Positions 1-11,096 of a DNA stretch of 64,000 nucleotides are shown one piece after another. The translations under genes and the position numbers were made by a program. The notes under the pieces are model-generated. The model was not told where the DNA came from and searched no databases. It saw only the letters and a program-made list of their open reading frames with translations. The stretch comes from Isoetes taiwanensis. Lineage: Eukaryota > Streptophyta > Lycopodiopsida > Isoetales > Isoetaceae. Position 1 is the stretch's first letter, and each line of letters starts with the position of its first letter. The DNA is taken from the NCBI GenBank assembly GCA_021234155.1, contig JAJEKV010000027.1:12990916-13054915 (forward strand). Reading direction: 5' to 3'.

Positions 1-229
1 GTGGTTTCAATGACGCCCCTTCTTGGATAACAATTTAACCTAAATAAAGCATTAGTATTTTATTAGCGTATTGAAAAAAATTAAATCCTTACCGGAAGAG
101 GTGCCAACTTGTTTTGGTAAGAACAACACATTTTGCTAGGAGTGTACATGCAAAACAAAAAATTCAATGATTAGAAAGAAATAGTATAAAACAACTAATA
201 AGGAAAAATTTTGGAAAGAAGAAGGGTCT

Positions 230-530
230 CGTCTTTTAACGACGTCTTCTTAGATGGGAAAAAATTAGAAGAAGAATGGAAGAATTCAAGAAGAAGAAAA
301 GGCTAAGAAGAAGAGGAGGAACCCGAAAATGGGGAGGAAGAATAATAAGAAGATGAAGCGCAAGAGGAGGATTAAGAGTAAGAATTTGAATAAGAGGAGG
401 ACGAAGTAGTATAAGAGGAGGAAGAATCGAAGAAGAAGATGACAAAGGGAATGGAAGAATATATATGGAAGAAGGATGCAAGAATGGAAGAAGAAGAATG
501 AAGGTTGAAGGAAGAACAAACAACAAATAC
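230..530. repeat. GA-rich low-complexity tract
   Basis: The plus strand is dominated by gaa, aag and gga triplets for about 300 bases. It opens reading frames on both strands only because of its composition: Lys/Arg/Glu-rich one way, Leu/Phe/Ser-rich the other. No start context, domain or motif supports a gene. The first 230 bases show nothing recognisable. Confidence 0.6.
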
Positions 531-739
531 AAAAAGCCCTAAATCTACCCAAAACAAGTTTAGATTCAAAAACGAGTTGGTTGATCCGCACATACTTTAT
601 GAAGCTTGTCTTACACTTAGAATAGACCCCAAAGTAGATCCGCGCGAAAAATCGCCTCAAAAAACGGCTCCTCCATAAGCTTTTGCTTGCTTTCGAAAAT
701 AAGCGGCGGGATTGCCGCTGTTTTCGATTTAAATCACTG

Positions 740-851
740 TGTCGTCGTTTAACGACGCCGTGGACGTCGTTAAACGGCGACACAAAACGCCGTTTAACGA
801 CGTTTATACCCGACGTTTTTTCGACGACAAAAAAAAAAAAAAAAAAAAAAA
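740..851. repeat. GTCGTTTAACGAC-type palindromes ending in 23-nt poly-A
   Basis: The palindromic 13-mer GTCGTTTAACGAC lies at 744-756, with variants at about 766-780 and 789-802. The tract ends in an uninterrupted run of 23 A (829-851). The same palindrome family reappears beyond the satellite array, at 5045-5600, where it is preceded by a run of exactly 23 T (5012-5034). The array is therefore bracketed by roughly mirror-image borders. Confidence 0.6.
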
Positions 852-911
852 TAATAATAGTATAGAAAGCATGTACACTTGATACATGGGTTTATTTAAC
901 TAATGTATCTT

Positions 912-3900
912 TTTGAAAGTTGGCCCGTATGTTGGCGATGACTTAGGAAGCTAGTGACAAAAATCAGAATTTAAGTCCGTACTATGCATTAATTCTTAAT
1001 TTCTGAATGTCTTGCTACTGCAAAAGCGGGCCTTGACTTCTAACCGCCACAACGGGAGGAGTACAGGGTCCAAACTCCATTCCGTCGGTTCCCCTTGCTT
1101 CAAGCGTTCTCAACTGCATGTGATCGGCCACGCCCCAAGTGCAAAAGACCAAAACTTCGGCACCCAAAACACAAACCCCGCTAGAGACCTTTTGGCAGGT
1201 GTCTTGACGAGAGGGGAGGCTCTATGCTTGTCGATTTGACTAGGACCTTGCGCCATGTCTTGGCGTAGAGGGGGGGTGTTGGCCTTGAGCACGGACCCTA
1301 AAACCACCGGAAGCGGCTTGCCCCAAAAGTCCTCTCCAGAAGGCCACGGCGGCGGGACGGGCAACTTCCCCTCTCCGGAACCATGATCTCGCCAATGGAC
1401 TCGAGCGTCGACATTGCCCTAGGGACCAAGTTTTGTGGCCAGAAGCCCACCCCTTCTCGAAGAAGTGCCAAACTATCTCATGTGCAACACACTCGTAGTC
1501 AATTGGCCTAAGAGGTGGGCTGGCGAATCTTTGCAATGTAGGGCATAAGTGTTTCTTTCTTTTGCAAAACCGACAGAGTGTAACTTGGTCCCTAGGGTAA
1601 TTTTGGCATTAGGACGATGTGGCGAAGTCGGATCGGCATTTCGGAGCCTCCTCAATGTCGAACGACAAAACACTTTGGTTTCTACATGCCGCCGCCCGGG
1701 GCGCAGCGGTTTGATATGTTCTCCCCAGCCGGATGTTGGATTTTTTTTGGACCTTCTCGGACCAGGTTCATGGAACAAAGGATTCAACGGTCGGATACGG
1801 GAACCGAGATCCGGGAGTGTGGTCTTTAGCGTACGCCGCCCCGGCGGAGCGCTTCCAGGAAAGGCTGCCTCGGGAAGCTTTTTGGGGCTCGCCTCACGGG
1901 GTTGGACTCTCCCCTCTAATGAGGAGGCCTTGCAAGGTCTTGGCCTTGTTTGACTTGGGCAAGTGTGCCATTTCGGCTGCCCAACAACAGTGCCCGGGGT
2001 TGTTCTAGTGCAAACTATTTGATCTAAACCTTATCCAAAATTTTTGAAAGTTGGCATGTATGTTGGCGATGACTTAGGAAGCTAGTGACAAAAATCAGAA
2101 TTTAAGTCCGTACTATGCATTAATTACTTAATTTCTTAATGTCTTGCTACTGCAAAAGCGGGCCTTGACTTCTAACTGCCACAACGGGAGGAGTACAGGT
2201 CCAAACTCCATTCCGTCAGTTCCCCTTGCTTCGCGTTCTCAACTGCATGTGATCGGCCATGTCCCAAGTGCAAAAGACCAAAACTCGGCACCCAAAACGC
2301 AAACCCTGCTAGAACCTGACAACTCATAGGGTTTACGTTTCGGAGGCTCTATGCTTGTCAGATTTGACTAGGACCTTGCGCCGTGTCTTGACGTAGAGGG
2401 GGGTGTTGACGGCGAGCAGGGACCCTAAAACCACCCGGAAGCGGCTTGCCCCAAAAGTCCTCTCGAAGGCCACGGCGCGGACGGGCAACTTCCCTCTCGG
2501 GAACCGTGATCATCTCCGCCAATGGACTCGGAACGTCGACATTGCCCTAGGGACCAAGTTTTGTGGCCGAAGCCCACCCTTCTCGAAGAAGCGCCAAACT
2601 ATCTCATGTGCAACACACTTTCGTAGTCAATTGGCCTAAGAGGTGGGTGGCGAATCTTTGCAATGTAGGGCGAAGTGTTTCTTTCTTTTGCAAAACCCGA
2701 CCGTGTAACTTGGTCCCTAGGGTAATTTTGGCATTACGGACGATGTGGCGAAGTCGGATCGGCATTTGAACCTCCTCAATGTCGAACGACAAAACACTTT
2801 GGTTTCTACACATGCCGCCGCTTGGGACGCTCAGCGGTTTGATATGTTTCTCGGGGACGGATGTTGGATTTTTTTGGACCTTCTCGGACCAGGTTCCTGG
2901 AACAAAGGATTCAACGGTCGGATACGGGAACCGAGATCCGGGAGTGTGGTCTTTAGCGTCGCCCCGTGGAGCTGCCCGAGAAAAAGGCTGCCTCGGGGAA
3001 GCTTTTGGGGCTCGCCTCCGGGGTTGGGACTCTCCCCTCTAATGAGGAGGCCTTGCAAGGTCCTGGCCTTGTTTGACTTGGGCAAGTGTGCGGCTCTACT
3101 GCCCAACAACAAAGCTGCCCGGACTGTTCTAGTGCAAACTATTTGATCTAAACCTTATCCAAAATTTTTGAAAGTTGGCATGTATGTTGGCGATGACTTA
3201 GGAAGCTAGCTGACAAAAAATCAGAATTTAAGTCCGTACTATGCATTAATTACTTAATTACTGAATGTCTTTACTCGCAAAAGCGGGCCTTGACTTCTAC
3301 CGCCACAGCGGGAGGAGTACTGAGGTCCAAACTCCATTCCGTCGGTTCCCCTTGCTTCGCGTTCTCAATCGCATGTGATCGGCCACGTCCCAAGTGCAAA
3401 AGACCAAAACTTCGGCACCCAAAGCGCCAAACACCGCTAGAAACGACAACTCATAGGGTTTACGTTTCGGAGGCTCTATGCTTGTCAGATTTGACTAGGA
3501 CCTTGCGCCATGTCTTGACGTAGAGGGGGGGTGTTGACGCCAGAGCACGGACCCTAAAAACCACCCGGAAGCAGCTTGCCCCAAAAGTCCTCTCCCAAAG
3601 GCCCTGGCGACGGACGGGCAACTTCCCCTCTCCGGAACCGTGATCTGTCTCTGCCAATGGACTCAGAACGTCGACATTGCCCTAGGGACCAAGTTTTGTG
3701 GCCAGAAGCCCACCCCTTCTCGAAGAAGCGCCAAACTATCTCATGTGCAACACACTCGTAGTCAATTGGCCTAAGAGGTGGCTGCTGAATACTGCAATGT
3801 AGGGCATAAGTGTTTCTTTCTTTTGCAAAACTGACCGTGTAACTTGATCCCTAGGGTAATTTTGGCATTCCGGACGATGTGGCGAAGTCGGATCGGCATT

Positions 3901-4990
3901 TCGACCTCCTCAATGTCGGAACGACAAAACACTTTGGTTTCTACTTAATCGCCCGCCAGACGCTTGGTGGTTTGATATGTTCTCCGGATGGATGTTGGAT
4001 TTTTGGACCTTTCGGACCAGGTTCACGGAACAAAGGATTCAACGGTGGGATACGGAACCGAGATCGGGAGTGTGGTCTTTAGCGTCACGCCCCGTGAGGC
4101 TGCCGAGAAAGGCTGCCTCGGGAAGCTTTTGGGGGCTCGCCTCACGGGGTTCGGACTCTCCCCTCTAATGAGGAGGCCTTGCAAGGTCCTGGCCTTGTTT
4201 GACTTGGGCAAGTGTGCCAACTCCATTTTGCCCAACAACAGTCTGCCTTGATCGTTCTAGTGCAAACTATTTGATCTAAACCTTATCCAAAATTTTTGAA
4301 AGCTGGCCTGTATGTTGGCGATGACTTAGGAAGCTAGTGACAAAAATCAGAATTTAAGTCCGTACTATGCATTAATTACTTAATTTCTGAATGTCTTGCT
4401 CTTTGCAAAAGCGGGCCTTGACTTCTAACCGCCACAGCGGAGGAGTACTGGTCCAAACTCCATTCCGTCGGTTTCCTTGCCCGTGTGTTCTCAATCGCAT
4501 GTGATCGGCCCGTCCCAAGTGCAAAAGACCAAAACTTCGGCACCCAAAACGCCAAACCCCGCTAGAACGACAACTCATAGGGTTTACGTTTGAGGCTCTA
4601 TGCTTGTCGATTTGACTAGGACCTTGCCTTGTCTTGTCGTGGAGGGGGTGTTGGCCTTGAGCACGGACCCTAAAACCACCCGAAGCGGCTTGCCCCAAAA
4701 GTCCCTCTCCGAAGGCCATGGCGACGGACGGGCAACTTCCCCTCTCCGAAACTGTGATCTGTCTCTGCCAATGGACTCAAAACGTCGACATTGCCCTAGG
4801 GACCAAGTTTTGTGGCTAGAAGCCCACCCCTTCTCGAAGAAGCGCCAAACTATCTCATGTGCAACACACTCGTAGTCAATTGGCCTAAGAGGTGGCTGCT
4901 GAATACTGCAATGTAGGGCGTAAGTGTTTCTTTCTTTTGCAAAACTGACCGTGTAACTTGGTCCCTAGGGTAATTTTGGCATTCCGGACG
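912..4990. repeat. 1.13-kb tandem satellite, about 3.6 copies
   Basis: Four copies of one unit begin at 912, 2043, 3167 and 4295, giving periods of 1131, 1124 and 1128 bases; the last copy is cut off near 4990. Landmarks found in each full copy include TTGGCGATGACTTAGGAAGC near the start, the phrase CCTAGGGACCAAGTTTTGTGG, and CTAATGAGGAGGCCTTGCAA near the end. Copies differ by small indels and substitutions, so they are related but not freshly duplicated. The many short reading frames inside shift between copies and are not conserved, which argues against coding. The unit could derive from an LTR or a spacer, but I recognise no known family. Confidence 0.9.
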
Positions 4991-5011
4991 ATAAGCGACG
5001 TCAGTATTAAA

Positions 5012-5600
5012 TTTTTTTTTTTTTTTTTTTTTTTAAATAGTGACGTCGTTAAACGACGCTGCTTACGTGGCGCTCTGCTGATAATAGCATGGCGCGGACG
5101 ATGCCGGCCACGCTGGCAAAACTGCTGCCACGTCAGATATTCTAGGCGTCGTTTAACGACGTCATGTCGACGTGGCAGGACACTGGCGTGCGCCACCCTG
5201 GCGGCATGTCGGCAAGCCCAAATTTGGACCGGTCACGTCGATTTTTTTAGTCGTCGTTCAAGCGGCGTCATGTCGGCGATGGCGAGAACACGGTGGCGTG
5301 CGGACTGGCATGTCGGCAAGCCCACGCGGCCGGATGTGCCGCCACGCCGGATCCACGAGGCGGCGTTAAGCGGCGTTTTGTGCGCGTGGCACGACACGCG
5401 CGCTTACCCGACTTGGCGGCGATACCATGCCATGCCGCGAGGCGGTCGGAAACCACGTCAGCCACGAGAAGCGTCGTTGAGCGACATGAAGCGGCGTTGT
5501 ATGCGTCGTTTGAGCGGCGATGTCGTCGATGTTCGAACGGCGACGTCGTTTTTCGGCGTCGCGGCGTCGTTGGGCGTCGACTATCCTTGTAGTGTATGCG
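5012..5600. repeat. Poly-T then CGTCG-rich palindrome field
   Basis: Twenty-three T (5012-5034) are followed by GC-rich DNA packed with GTCGTTAAACGAC (5045-5057), GCGTCGTTTAACGAC (5146-5160) and many diverged forms (gtcgttnagcggc) to about 5590. A long frame (4958-5902, plus) is Arg/Ala-rich with no recognisable domain and probably reflects composition only. From 5600 to 5942 nothing is recognised; it lies just 3' of the chromodomain stop of the minus-strand gypsy pol, where an LTR would be expected, but it does not match the LTR at 15184-16855. Confidence 0.55.
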
Positions 5601-5942
5601 CTCATGCCTACACCCTAGTTGCCGGCGTGGAGGATAGGTCCTTCAGGTATATGGGGCGTGAAGGCACGATTCCTCCTATCAAAGCATATATGGGGCTAGA
5701 GGTGCTTTTTCCTATCGGTGCATTCCTCAATGACCTCATTTTCTCGAGGTCGTCTACTTCAGTGGGGACAGTAGACTTTCTAATCTACCTTCCACTTTCG
5801 CCCAAGCGGAAACACGGTCATGCCTACATTGACATTACACCATGCCCTAGAGATCACCGTAGTGGTCCCATCATCGGTAACAACGCATGCGACCCATACT
5901 AAGCATAGGTTGCATGCGAGATTAATCTTAATTACACAAGAA

Positions 5943-6248
5943 TTAACCTACACAAATCGACATGCCTCGAGCCGATTTCTTGAGGAGATGACCTTGCCGT
6001 CCCATTGCTCCATAAACCGTGGATCTTTGCTTTTCTAAATCTTTCTTAAGTACCCACGTCAGCGTCTTCCACGGTAAGTGTTTCCACTTGACCAAATTTG
6101 GAGGAATTGTGATCTCCTCGTTTTTCTTGAAAGCTTTATCAAGAATCAATTTGGAACTATTTCCATTTGCTCCTCCGTCATTTCCAACAACGTTGGAGAA
6201 TCCAAGACTTAAATGCGGATTTGGAGTATGCTTCTTCAACAAACTCAC
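5943..6248 (-). pseudogene. Integrase C-terminal chromodomain
   Basis: The reading frame contains an ILDK...LVKWKHLP...TW block typical of the chromodomain at the end of chromovirus integrases (family pattern: ILD...V.WKG....TWE). The conserved Trp after VK and the later TW pair are present; the usual Glu after TW is Val. In the family this domain directs integration, in several cases by binding methylated histone H3 tails. It is separated from the catalytic part (ending near 6480) by frameshifts, so the copy is broken. The segment after the domain (GHLLKKSARG) resembles the normal tail of such integrases. Confidence 0.7.
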
Positions 6249-6478
6249 GTGGAAGACCTTATGAATCTTTAGGTGTCTTTGGCAAGTCTAGCTTGTAGGA
6301 TTGATTACCTACTCTCTTGACTATTCGAAAGGTCCAGCCCACCTTGGAGCAAGCTTCTTGCAATTCCGATCCCGAGCCACCGCTTTACCTTGATCTTGAG
6401 CCAAACATCATCTCCAACTTTGAACTCTCTTACTGTTCGATGCTTGTCGGCGTGATGCTCTTCGACGACTTCTTGCTG

Positions 6479-6948
6479 CTAGCAGATATCCTCGAACTTC
6501 TTCCACAAGGCTGCGCATATCGCCAACATCTGGCTGCGAAACTTCCACTTTTGACACGGGGTTGTGCCAAAGTGTGCGGAGTTAGGCAATCGATAGCCGT
6601 AATTGATCATAACTTGGCGACATTTGGGATGATTCTGCTTGGTGCTATTGTATGCAAACTCCACCAAGTGAATAAATTCTTCCCACATACTTTGCTTATT
6701 CGGACATAGTTTCAGTAGCATGTCCTCTAAAATCTGTTGGTCCGCTCCGTCTGGCCATCCGTCTGCGGATGATATGCCGTGCTCATGGATAGCTTCGTCT
6801 GGATTGTCGCAAAGAGGTCTTGCCAAAAGGCGCTCATGAACTTCGGATCCCTGTCGGAGATAATCTCCCTTGGCATGCTATGAAGCCTGAAGATCTCTTT
6901 GGTGAAGAGCTTTGTTTGTATCCATAGTTTGTATCTGTGGTCCTGCAA
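6479..6948 (-). pseudogene. Gypsy integrase core, second half (frameshifted)
   Basis: Two overlapping frames continue the integrase after the main pol frame shifts near 6930. The first (6948-6727) contains the second catalytic Asp (IISDRDPKF) and the [13 protein letters not shown] block with the catalytic Glu. The second (6826-6479) continues with W.E.....EFAYNS..., the usual sequence following the core. Together with the first Asp ([10 protein letters not shown]) in the main frame, all three D,D-35-E residues are present. At least two frameshifts prevent a continuous product. Confidence 0.8.
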
Positions 6949-9332
6949 GGCACAAAATGTGCCATCTTAGACAACTTGTCGACCACTACCATCAAGGCAT
7001 CCTTCCCTCTTGCTGTTCTTGGGAGTCCTGTGATGAAATCCATGCTGATTACCTCCCACTTAGCGTTTGGCACCGCTAATGGCTCCAATGCCCCTGGAAT
7101 TCGAAGCTGCTCCGCCTTTGTCTGCTGACATAGCTGGCATTCCTTGATGTAGCGAGCCACCTGCTTCTTCATTCCTGGCCAATAATAGCTGCTGCGTACT
7201 TTGAAATATGTTTTCATGAATCCCGCATGGCCAGCTATTGGGCTGTTGTGCGTGTCGTGGAGGATCAATTTCCTTACACCTGATGATTCGGGTACGCACA
7301 ACTTGTTCTTATGGTATAACATGTTGCCTTCCTTCTTAAAATGTTTAAAGGCTTCCCGCTCCTTATCTGTTCTAGCCTCCCTAGAGAGACTTGCCCATAC
7401 TTCCTTGAAATCCACATCCGTTGGCAAGGACTCTTCAATCTTCTTACCAAAGTCGCTGGAGATCGTCGAAATTGCATTGCAATGCACTCTAGTTGTCAGT
7501 GGATGCCTTGAAAGCGCATCCGCTACTACATTGAGCTTCCCTGGCTTGTAGACTATATCAAAGTCGTACTCTTCAAGGAACTCCATCCACCTTCTCTGCC
7601 TCAGGTTGAGGTGTGGTTGCGTGAATACATATTGGAGGCTCTGGTGGTCTGTATCCAACTGGAACTTCCTTCCCAAAAGGTAGTGCCTCCAAATTCTTAA
7701 TGCCCTGACAACCGCAAGCAATTCCTGATCGTGCGTGGGGTAGCGCGTTTCGGCGTCGTTCATCTTCCTGGAATCATACGCTACCACACGCTCTTCTTGC
7801 ATAAGCACTGCTCCTGTAGCTATCTTACTTGCGTCCGTCGCTACAAGCTTATCTTTCTCCGGGTCCGGCAGGGTTAAGACTGGGGCTGTTGTTAAAGCTT
7901 CCTTCAACAATTCAAACCCTGCTTGGGCTTTCTTGTGCCAATGCTCTGCCCAATCTTTCACTTTCTCTGCCCTCGTCAAGTCTGTTAACGGGGCCGCTAT
8001 CTTGGCAAAGTTCTTCACGAACTTCCTGTAGTACCCTGCTAGGCCGAGGAAACTTCTGACTTCATGCACATTCTTCGGCGCCGGCCACTGAATGACGGCT
8101 TCAATCTTTGCAGGATCCGTCGAGATGCCTTCTGCTGAGATCACATGACCTAGATACTCCACCTTCTCTGTTGCGAAGTGGCACTTCGACAACTTGGCGT
8201 ACAACTGGTGCCTCTTCAACTTCTCCAGCACTCTTCTCAAGTGTTGTACGTGCTCTTCAAGGGATCTGCTATACACCAAAATGTCATCAAAGAAAACAAT
8301 CACAAAGGTGTCTAAAAACTCCCTGAAGATGTCGTTCATGAGCCTCATGAACGTTGCGGGGGCATTCGATAAGCCGAAAGGCATTACGAGTGAACTCATA
8401 GTGCCCATACCGCGTTCCTGGAAGGCGGTCTTATGGATATCTTCTTCCTTTATCCCGATCGATGATAACGACCTTAAGTCGATTTTGGAGAAGATCTTTG
8501 CGCCTTGGAGCTGATCCATCAAGTCATCTGATCTGGGGAGCGCGTACTTGTTCTTAATGGTGTGCTTGTTCAACTGCCTATAGTCTATGCACATCCTTAA
8601 ACTGCCATCTTTCTTCTTAACGAAGAGAATGGGCGCTCCAAATGGCGAAACACTAGGTCTAATGAAACCTAGGTCAAGCAGCTCCTGCAACTGCTTCTTT
8701 AGTTCCGACAACTCCTGCGTTGTCATTCTATATGGAGCCTTACTTGTTGGCTTTGTTCCCGGTTCGAGTGCAATCTCGCACTCGACTCCCCTATAAGGAG
8801 GGAGCTGCTTGATCTCATCTGGAAAGAGATCATGGAACTCCGTGATCAGCTTAGCTACTTGATTCGGCAACTTGCTGAGCACCTTGTCTTCTTTGCTTCC
8901 TTCCGATTCCGGCTCACTAATCTCAAGCTTGAAGATGTATGCCACTTGCTCACTCTTGATGCACTTGAACAGCCGCTTAGAAGACATGCACTGCATGATG
9001 GGAACAACTTCTTTACCTGTGATTTCGATGATCTTGCCGTCAGGCGTTGGGAAGGTCACCTTCCGCTTTCCACAGTCGATAATGGCCCCTGCTGGCCCAA
9101 GGTACTCCATTCCTATGATCAAGTCATACTTGCCAATGCCCATTACTTCTGCCCCCATCTGGATATTAATCCCTGGCAAATCGATGTCGAAGTTAATTCT
9201 CTTGCCCGCCGTCTGCCTTACTGCACCACTTGCTAAGACAACGGGTCTTGGCTTTGACTTTAGCGGCTTCAACTTCAACATTTGAACCATTCTGGGGGAT
9301 GCAAAGTTATGGCTACTTCCTGAGTCTATCAA
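6834..9332 (-). CDS. pol: Gypsy pol: protease, reverse transcriptase, RNase H, integrase start
   Basis: An open frame of 832 codons. It starts in the protease (IDSGSSHNF, Asp active site, near residue 2) and runs through [46 protein letters not shown] and the catalytic block [10 protein letters not shown], with FFDD in place of the commoner YIDD or FIDD. RNase H follows ([31 protein letters not shown]). The integrase HHCC zinc finger (GHAGF...YWPG...CQLCQQ) and first catalytic Asp (ISMDFITG) come next, then the frame shifts near 6930. After DLRS in RT the expected SGYHQI motif reads as LSSIGI, implying paired compensating indels, so enzyme activity is doubtful. Order PR-RT-RH-INT defines Ty3/gypsy. 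Confidence 0.92.
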   Translation of the reverse strand: MIDSGSSHNFASPRMVQMLKLKPLKSKPRPVVLASGAVRQTAGKRINFDIDLPGINIQMGAEVMGIGKYDLIIGMEYLGPAGAIIDCGKRKVTFPTPDGKIIEITGKEVVPIMQCMSSKRLFKCIKSEQVAYIFKLEISEPESEGSKEDKVLSKLPNQVAKLITEFHDLFPDEIKQLPPYRGVECEIALEPGTKPTSKAPYRMTTQELSELKKQLQELLDLGFIRPSVSPFGAPILFVKKKDGSLRMCIDYRQLNKHTIKNKYALPRSDDLMDQLQGAKIFSKIDLRSLSSIGIKEEDIHKTAFQERGMGTMSSLVMPFGLSNAPATFMRLMNDIFREFLDTFVIVFFDDILVYSRSLEEHVQHLRRVLEKLKRHQLYAKLSKCHFATEKVEYLGHVISAEGISTDPAKIEAVIQWPAPKNVHEVRSFLGLAGYYRKFVKNFAKIAAPLTDLTRAEKVKDWAEHWHKKAQAGFELLKEALTTAPVLTLPDPEKDKLVATDASKIATGAVLMQEERVVAYDSRKMNDAETRYPTHDQELLAVVRALRIWRHYLLGRKFQLDTDHQSLQYVFTQPHLNLRQRRWMEFLEEYDFDIVYKPGKLNVVADALSRHPLTTRVHCNAISTISSDFGKKIEESLPTDVDFKEVWASLSREARTDKEREAFKHFKKEGNMLYHKNKLCVPESSGVRKLILHDTHNSPIAGHAGFMKTYFKVRSSYYWPGMKKQVARYIKECQLCQQTKAEQLRIPGALEPLAVPNAKWEVISMDFITGLPRTARGKDALMVVVDKLSKMAHFVPCRTTDTNYGYKQSSSPKRSSGFIACQGRLSPTGIRSS

Positions 9333-9468
9333 GACTATGAAGGACTTGGCCTTGGCCTTCCCTACTGTGGAAATTACTTTGTATTGGCTCTCTGCTTGCT
9401 CTGTATCTATTGCGGCAAAGATATGACACTCACCCTGGATGTAGTCGCGGGCTTCTTTGCCGTCGTCG

Positions 9469-9702
9469 TCAGACAGAGCGTCCCAATCTCCCCAACTCCG
9501 CTAGAGCTGCACTCATGGCGTAGAGGGGCAGTTTTGTCCTATGGCCTGGCTGGAAGCACACGAAGCAAAACCGCTTTTCTATGCACTCTGTCTCTTTTCT
9601 TTGGGCATGCTTTGCCAAAAGGATCGCCTTTGCTTTGGAGTAGTTTGACCCCTCACCGCTTGTCCTTGAAGGACACTGCTTCTTTTCTGCTTTGTTTCCC
9701 AC
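9469..9702 (-). pseudogene. gag: Gag C-terminal zinc knuckle (damaged)
   Basis: The frame contains CFVCFQPGHRT, the first three ligands of a CCHC nucleic-acid-binding knuckle; the fourth Cys is lost (RTKLPL instead of a Cys at +4). It sits between the capsid part of gag and the protease, as expected in gypsy elements. It is probably the remains of the nucleocapsid segment that packages the element RNA. Confidence 0.7.
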
Positions 9703-9817
9703 AGTTTGCCACCATATGGGGCTCTATTTGGACTGGATTTGGCTGCCCTAGGGCTATAGCTTCACATTAAGCCTTGCCTTTATCCGGAAAATCTTGCTGC
9801 TACGCGCTATTACGAGG

Positions 9818-10312
9818 TCAGAGCCCCTGCAAGCTTATGGCCTTGGACTGCTTCGATCTTGTCCTAGGGTTTATTGCTCTCACAAGCTTGCGGATCTCCT
9901 CATTCAGCCCTTCAATATAGCTTTCTACTGCATGTTTCTCTCCCAACTTCGGCACATACAACCTTAGCCTCATGAATTCCTCTGTATATTTCTGGACTGA
10001 TTTGTTGCCTTCTTTGCAACCTATAGAACTGCTTTGCATCATCTTTGGACTTATGTTTCCTTGGCGCGTGGCGCTTGAAGGCTTTAGCAAACTTCACGAA
10101 CTTACAAGCATCCTGCTTAAGCCATGTGCCTTTGCATAACCCTTCCACCAAATCCGTGCGGCTCCTTTCAAGTTGGCTGTTGCAACTCTGCCTTTGTCTT
10201 TATCTTTCATGCCATAAGCGTTGCCGTATTCACTCATTTCGTCCAGCCATGCCTCCGCTTCTAATCGACTGTTCTCCCACGAGAACTGTTCGATTCTGGG
10301 CCTTCCATACAT
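9818..10312 (-). pseudogene. gag: Gag capsid region (frameshifted)
   Basis: Three overlapping minus-strand frames (10312-10094, 10151-9912, 10090-9818) together give the retrotransposon gag capsid pattern: ENSRLEAEAWLDEM, then LKGAARIWW, and VQKYTEEFMRLRLYVP...YIEGLNEEIRKLV. This is the Retrotrans_gag fold typical of Ty3/gypsy. At least two frameshifts break it. Upstream lies the charged N-terminal part of gag; downstream the knuckle. Confidence 0.75.
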
Positions 10313-10328
10313 TGCTCGGTCACGGAAT

Positions 10329-10760
10329 CTACCTTCTTCTGGTAGTCAGAGGCCCTGGTGTCTCTTTGTCGTCCATCTGGGGTGTTCCTTTGCCTTCCAT
10401 CTGCTCGGGTCTCGAGCCATTTCTTCCTCTTCCCTGAGTCGAGTCGAGTCCCGAACTTGAGTCGGAAGATTCCGGACTGGAGGATCTCCTTCTCTTGCTC
10501 CTCTTCTTGTCCCTTCCTGCTCTCCGAGTTGATGCTTGCGGCAACTGAGCGTTGCCCACCGAACCCACTCCTGCTTGCGCGGACAGCAAGGCCTTTATCT
10601 GCTCCAGGTCCGTCCTCATCTGGGATATCTCCTCCTCTGGGGTCATGGGTTCCATATCTTCAAATAGGTTCCTTGCCGGGGGTGGTCTGGGCGGGGTCTG
10701 CTCTTCTATAAGGTCTCGCAGTTGTCGTTCCCCTGCGTTTAAGCTTCTAGCTGCATACAC
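10329..10760 (-). CDS. gag: Gag N-terminal part
   Basis: A 143-codon frame with a Glu/Pro-rich start (EEQTPPRPPPARNLFEDMEP), a possible short coiled coil (EEISQMRTDLEQIKALLSAQ) and a basic Ser-rich tract (DKKRSKRRRSSSP). It leads directly into the capsid segment, and this composition is usual for the N-terminal part of plant gypsy gag proteins. The 337 bases between it and the stop of ORF2 contain an AT-rich stretch near 10850-10900 that could hold an mRNA 3' end for ORF2, but no LTR or primer site. Confidence 0.6.
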   Translation of the reverse strand: MYAARSLNAGERQLRDLIEEQTPPRPPPARNLFEDMEPMTPEEEISQMRTDLEQIKALLSAQAGVGSVGNAQLPQASTRRAGRDKKRSKRRRSSSPESSDSSSGLDSTQGRGRNGSRPEQMEGKGTPQMDDKETPGPLTTRRR

Positions 10761-11096
10761 AAGTGATTCATGGCTATATGGTTAGTTTCCTTTGTTCTCT
10801 TGCATTGTTTATGTTTGTTGGTATAGTTGTGGGGCAAAAATACATCAACAAAACATTTAAAATGCAACAGAGATTATATTCATATATTATATAATATTTT
10901 AGTACAAAAAGTCTCCGGGATCAAGAGTCTAACTAGTCTTGAAATCGCCGGTAGGACGGGTTGTCTTCAAGGAACTTCTTAACTTGGGCGCCCCCCGAAA
11001 GTGACCCAAGTTCTCGATAATGCTGGCGACGAGCCTCCTGTAAAGGCTCTTACCAAGTCTTCTACCTAGCGATTAGGATGTAAGGGCCTTGATCCG

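Noticed and set aside
236-783. Long minus-strand reading frames
   Set aside because: They are Leu/Phe/Ser strings produced by GA-rich composition.
1012-4875. Reading frames inside the 1.13-kb satellite
   Set aside because: They change frame and length between copies; no conserved protein.
4958-5902. 314-codon plus-strand frame
   Set aside because: Arg/Ala/Cys-rich translation of CGTCG-palindrome DNA; no motif, and it begins inside the satellite.
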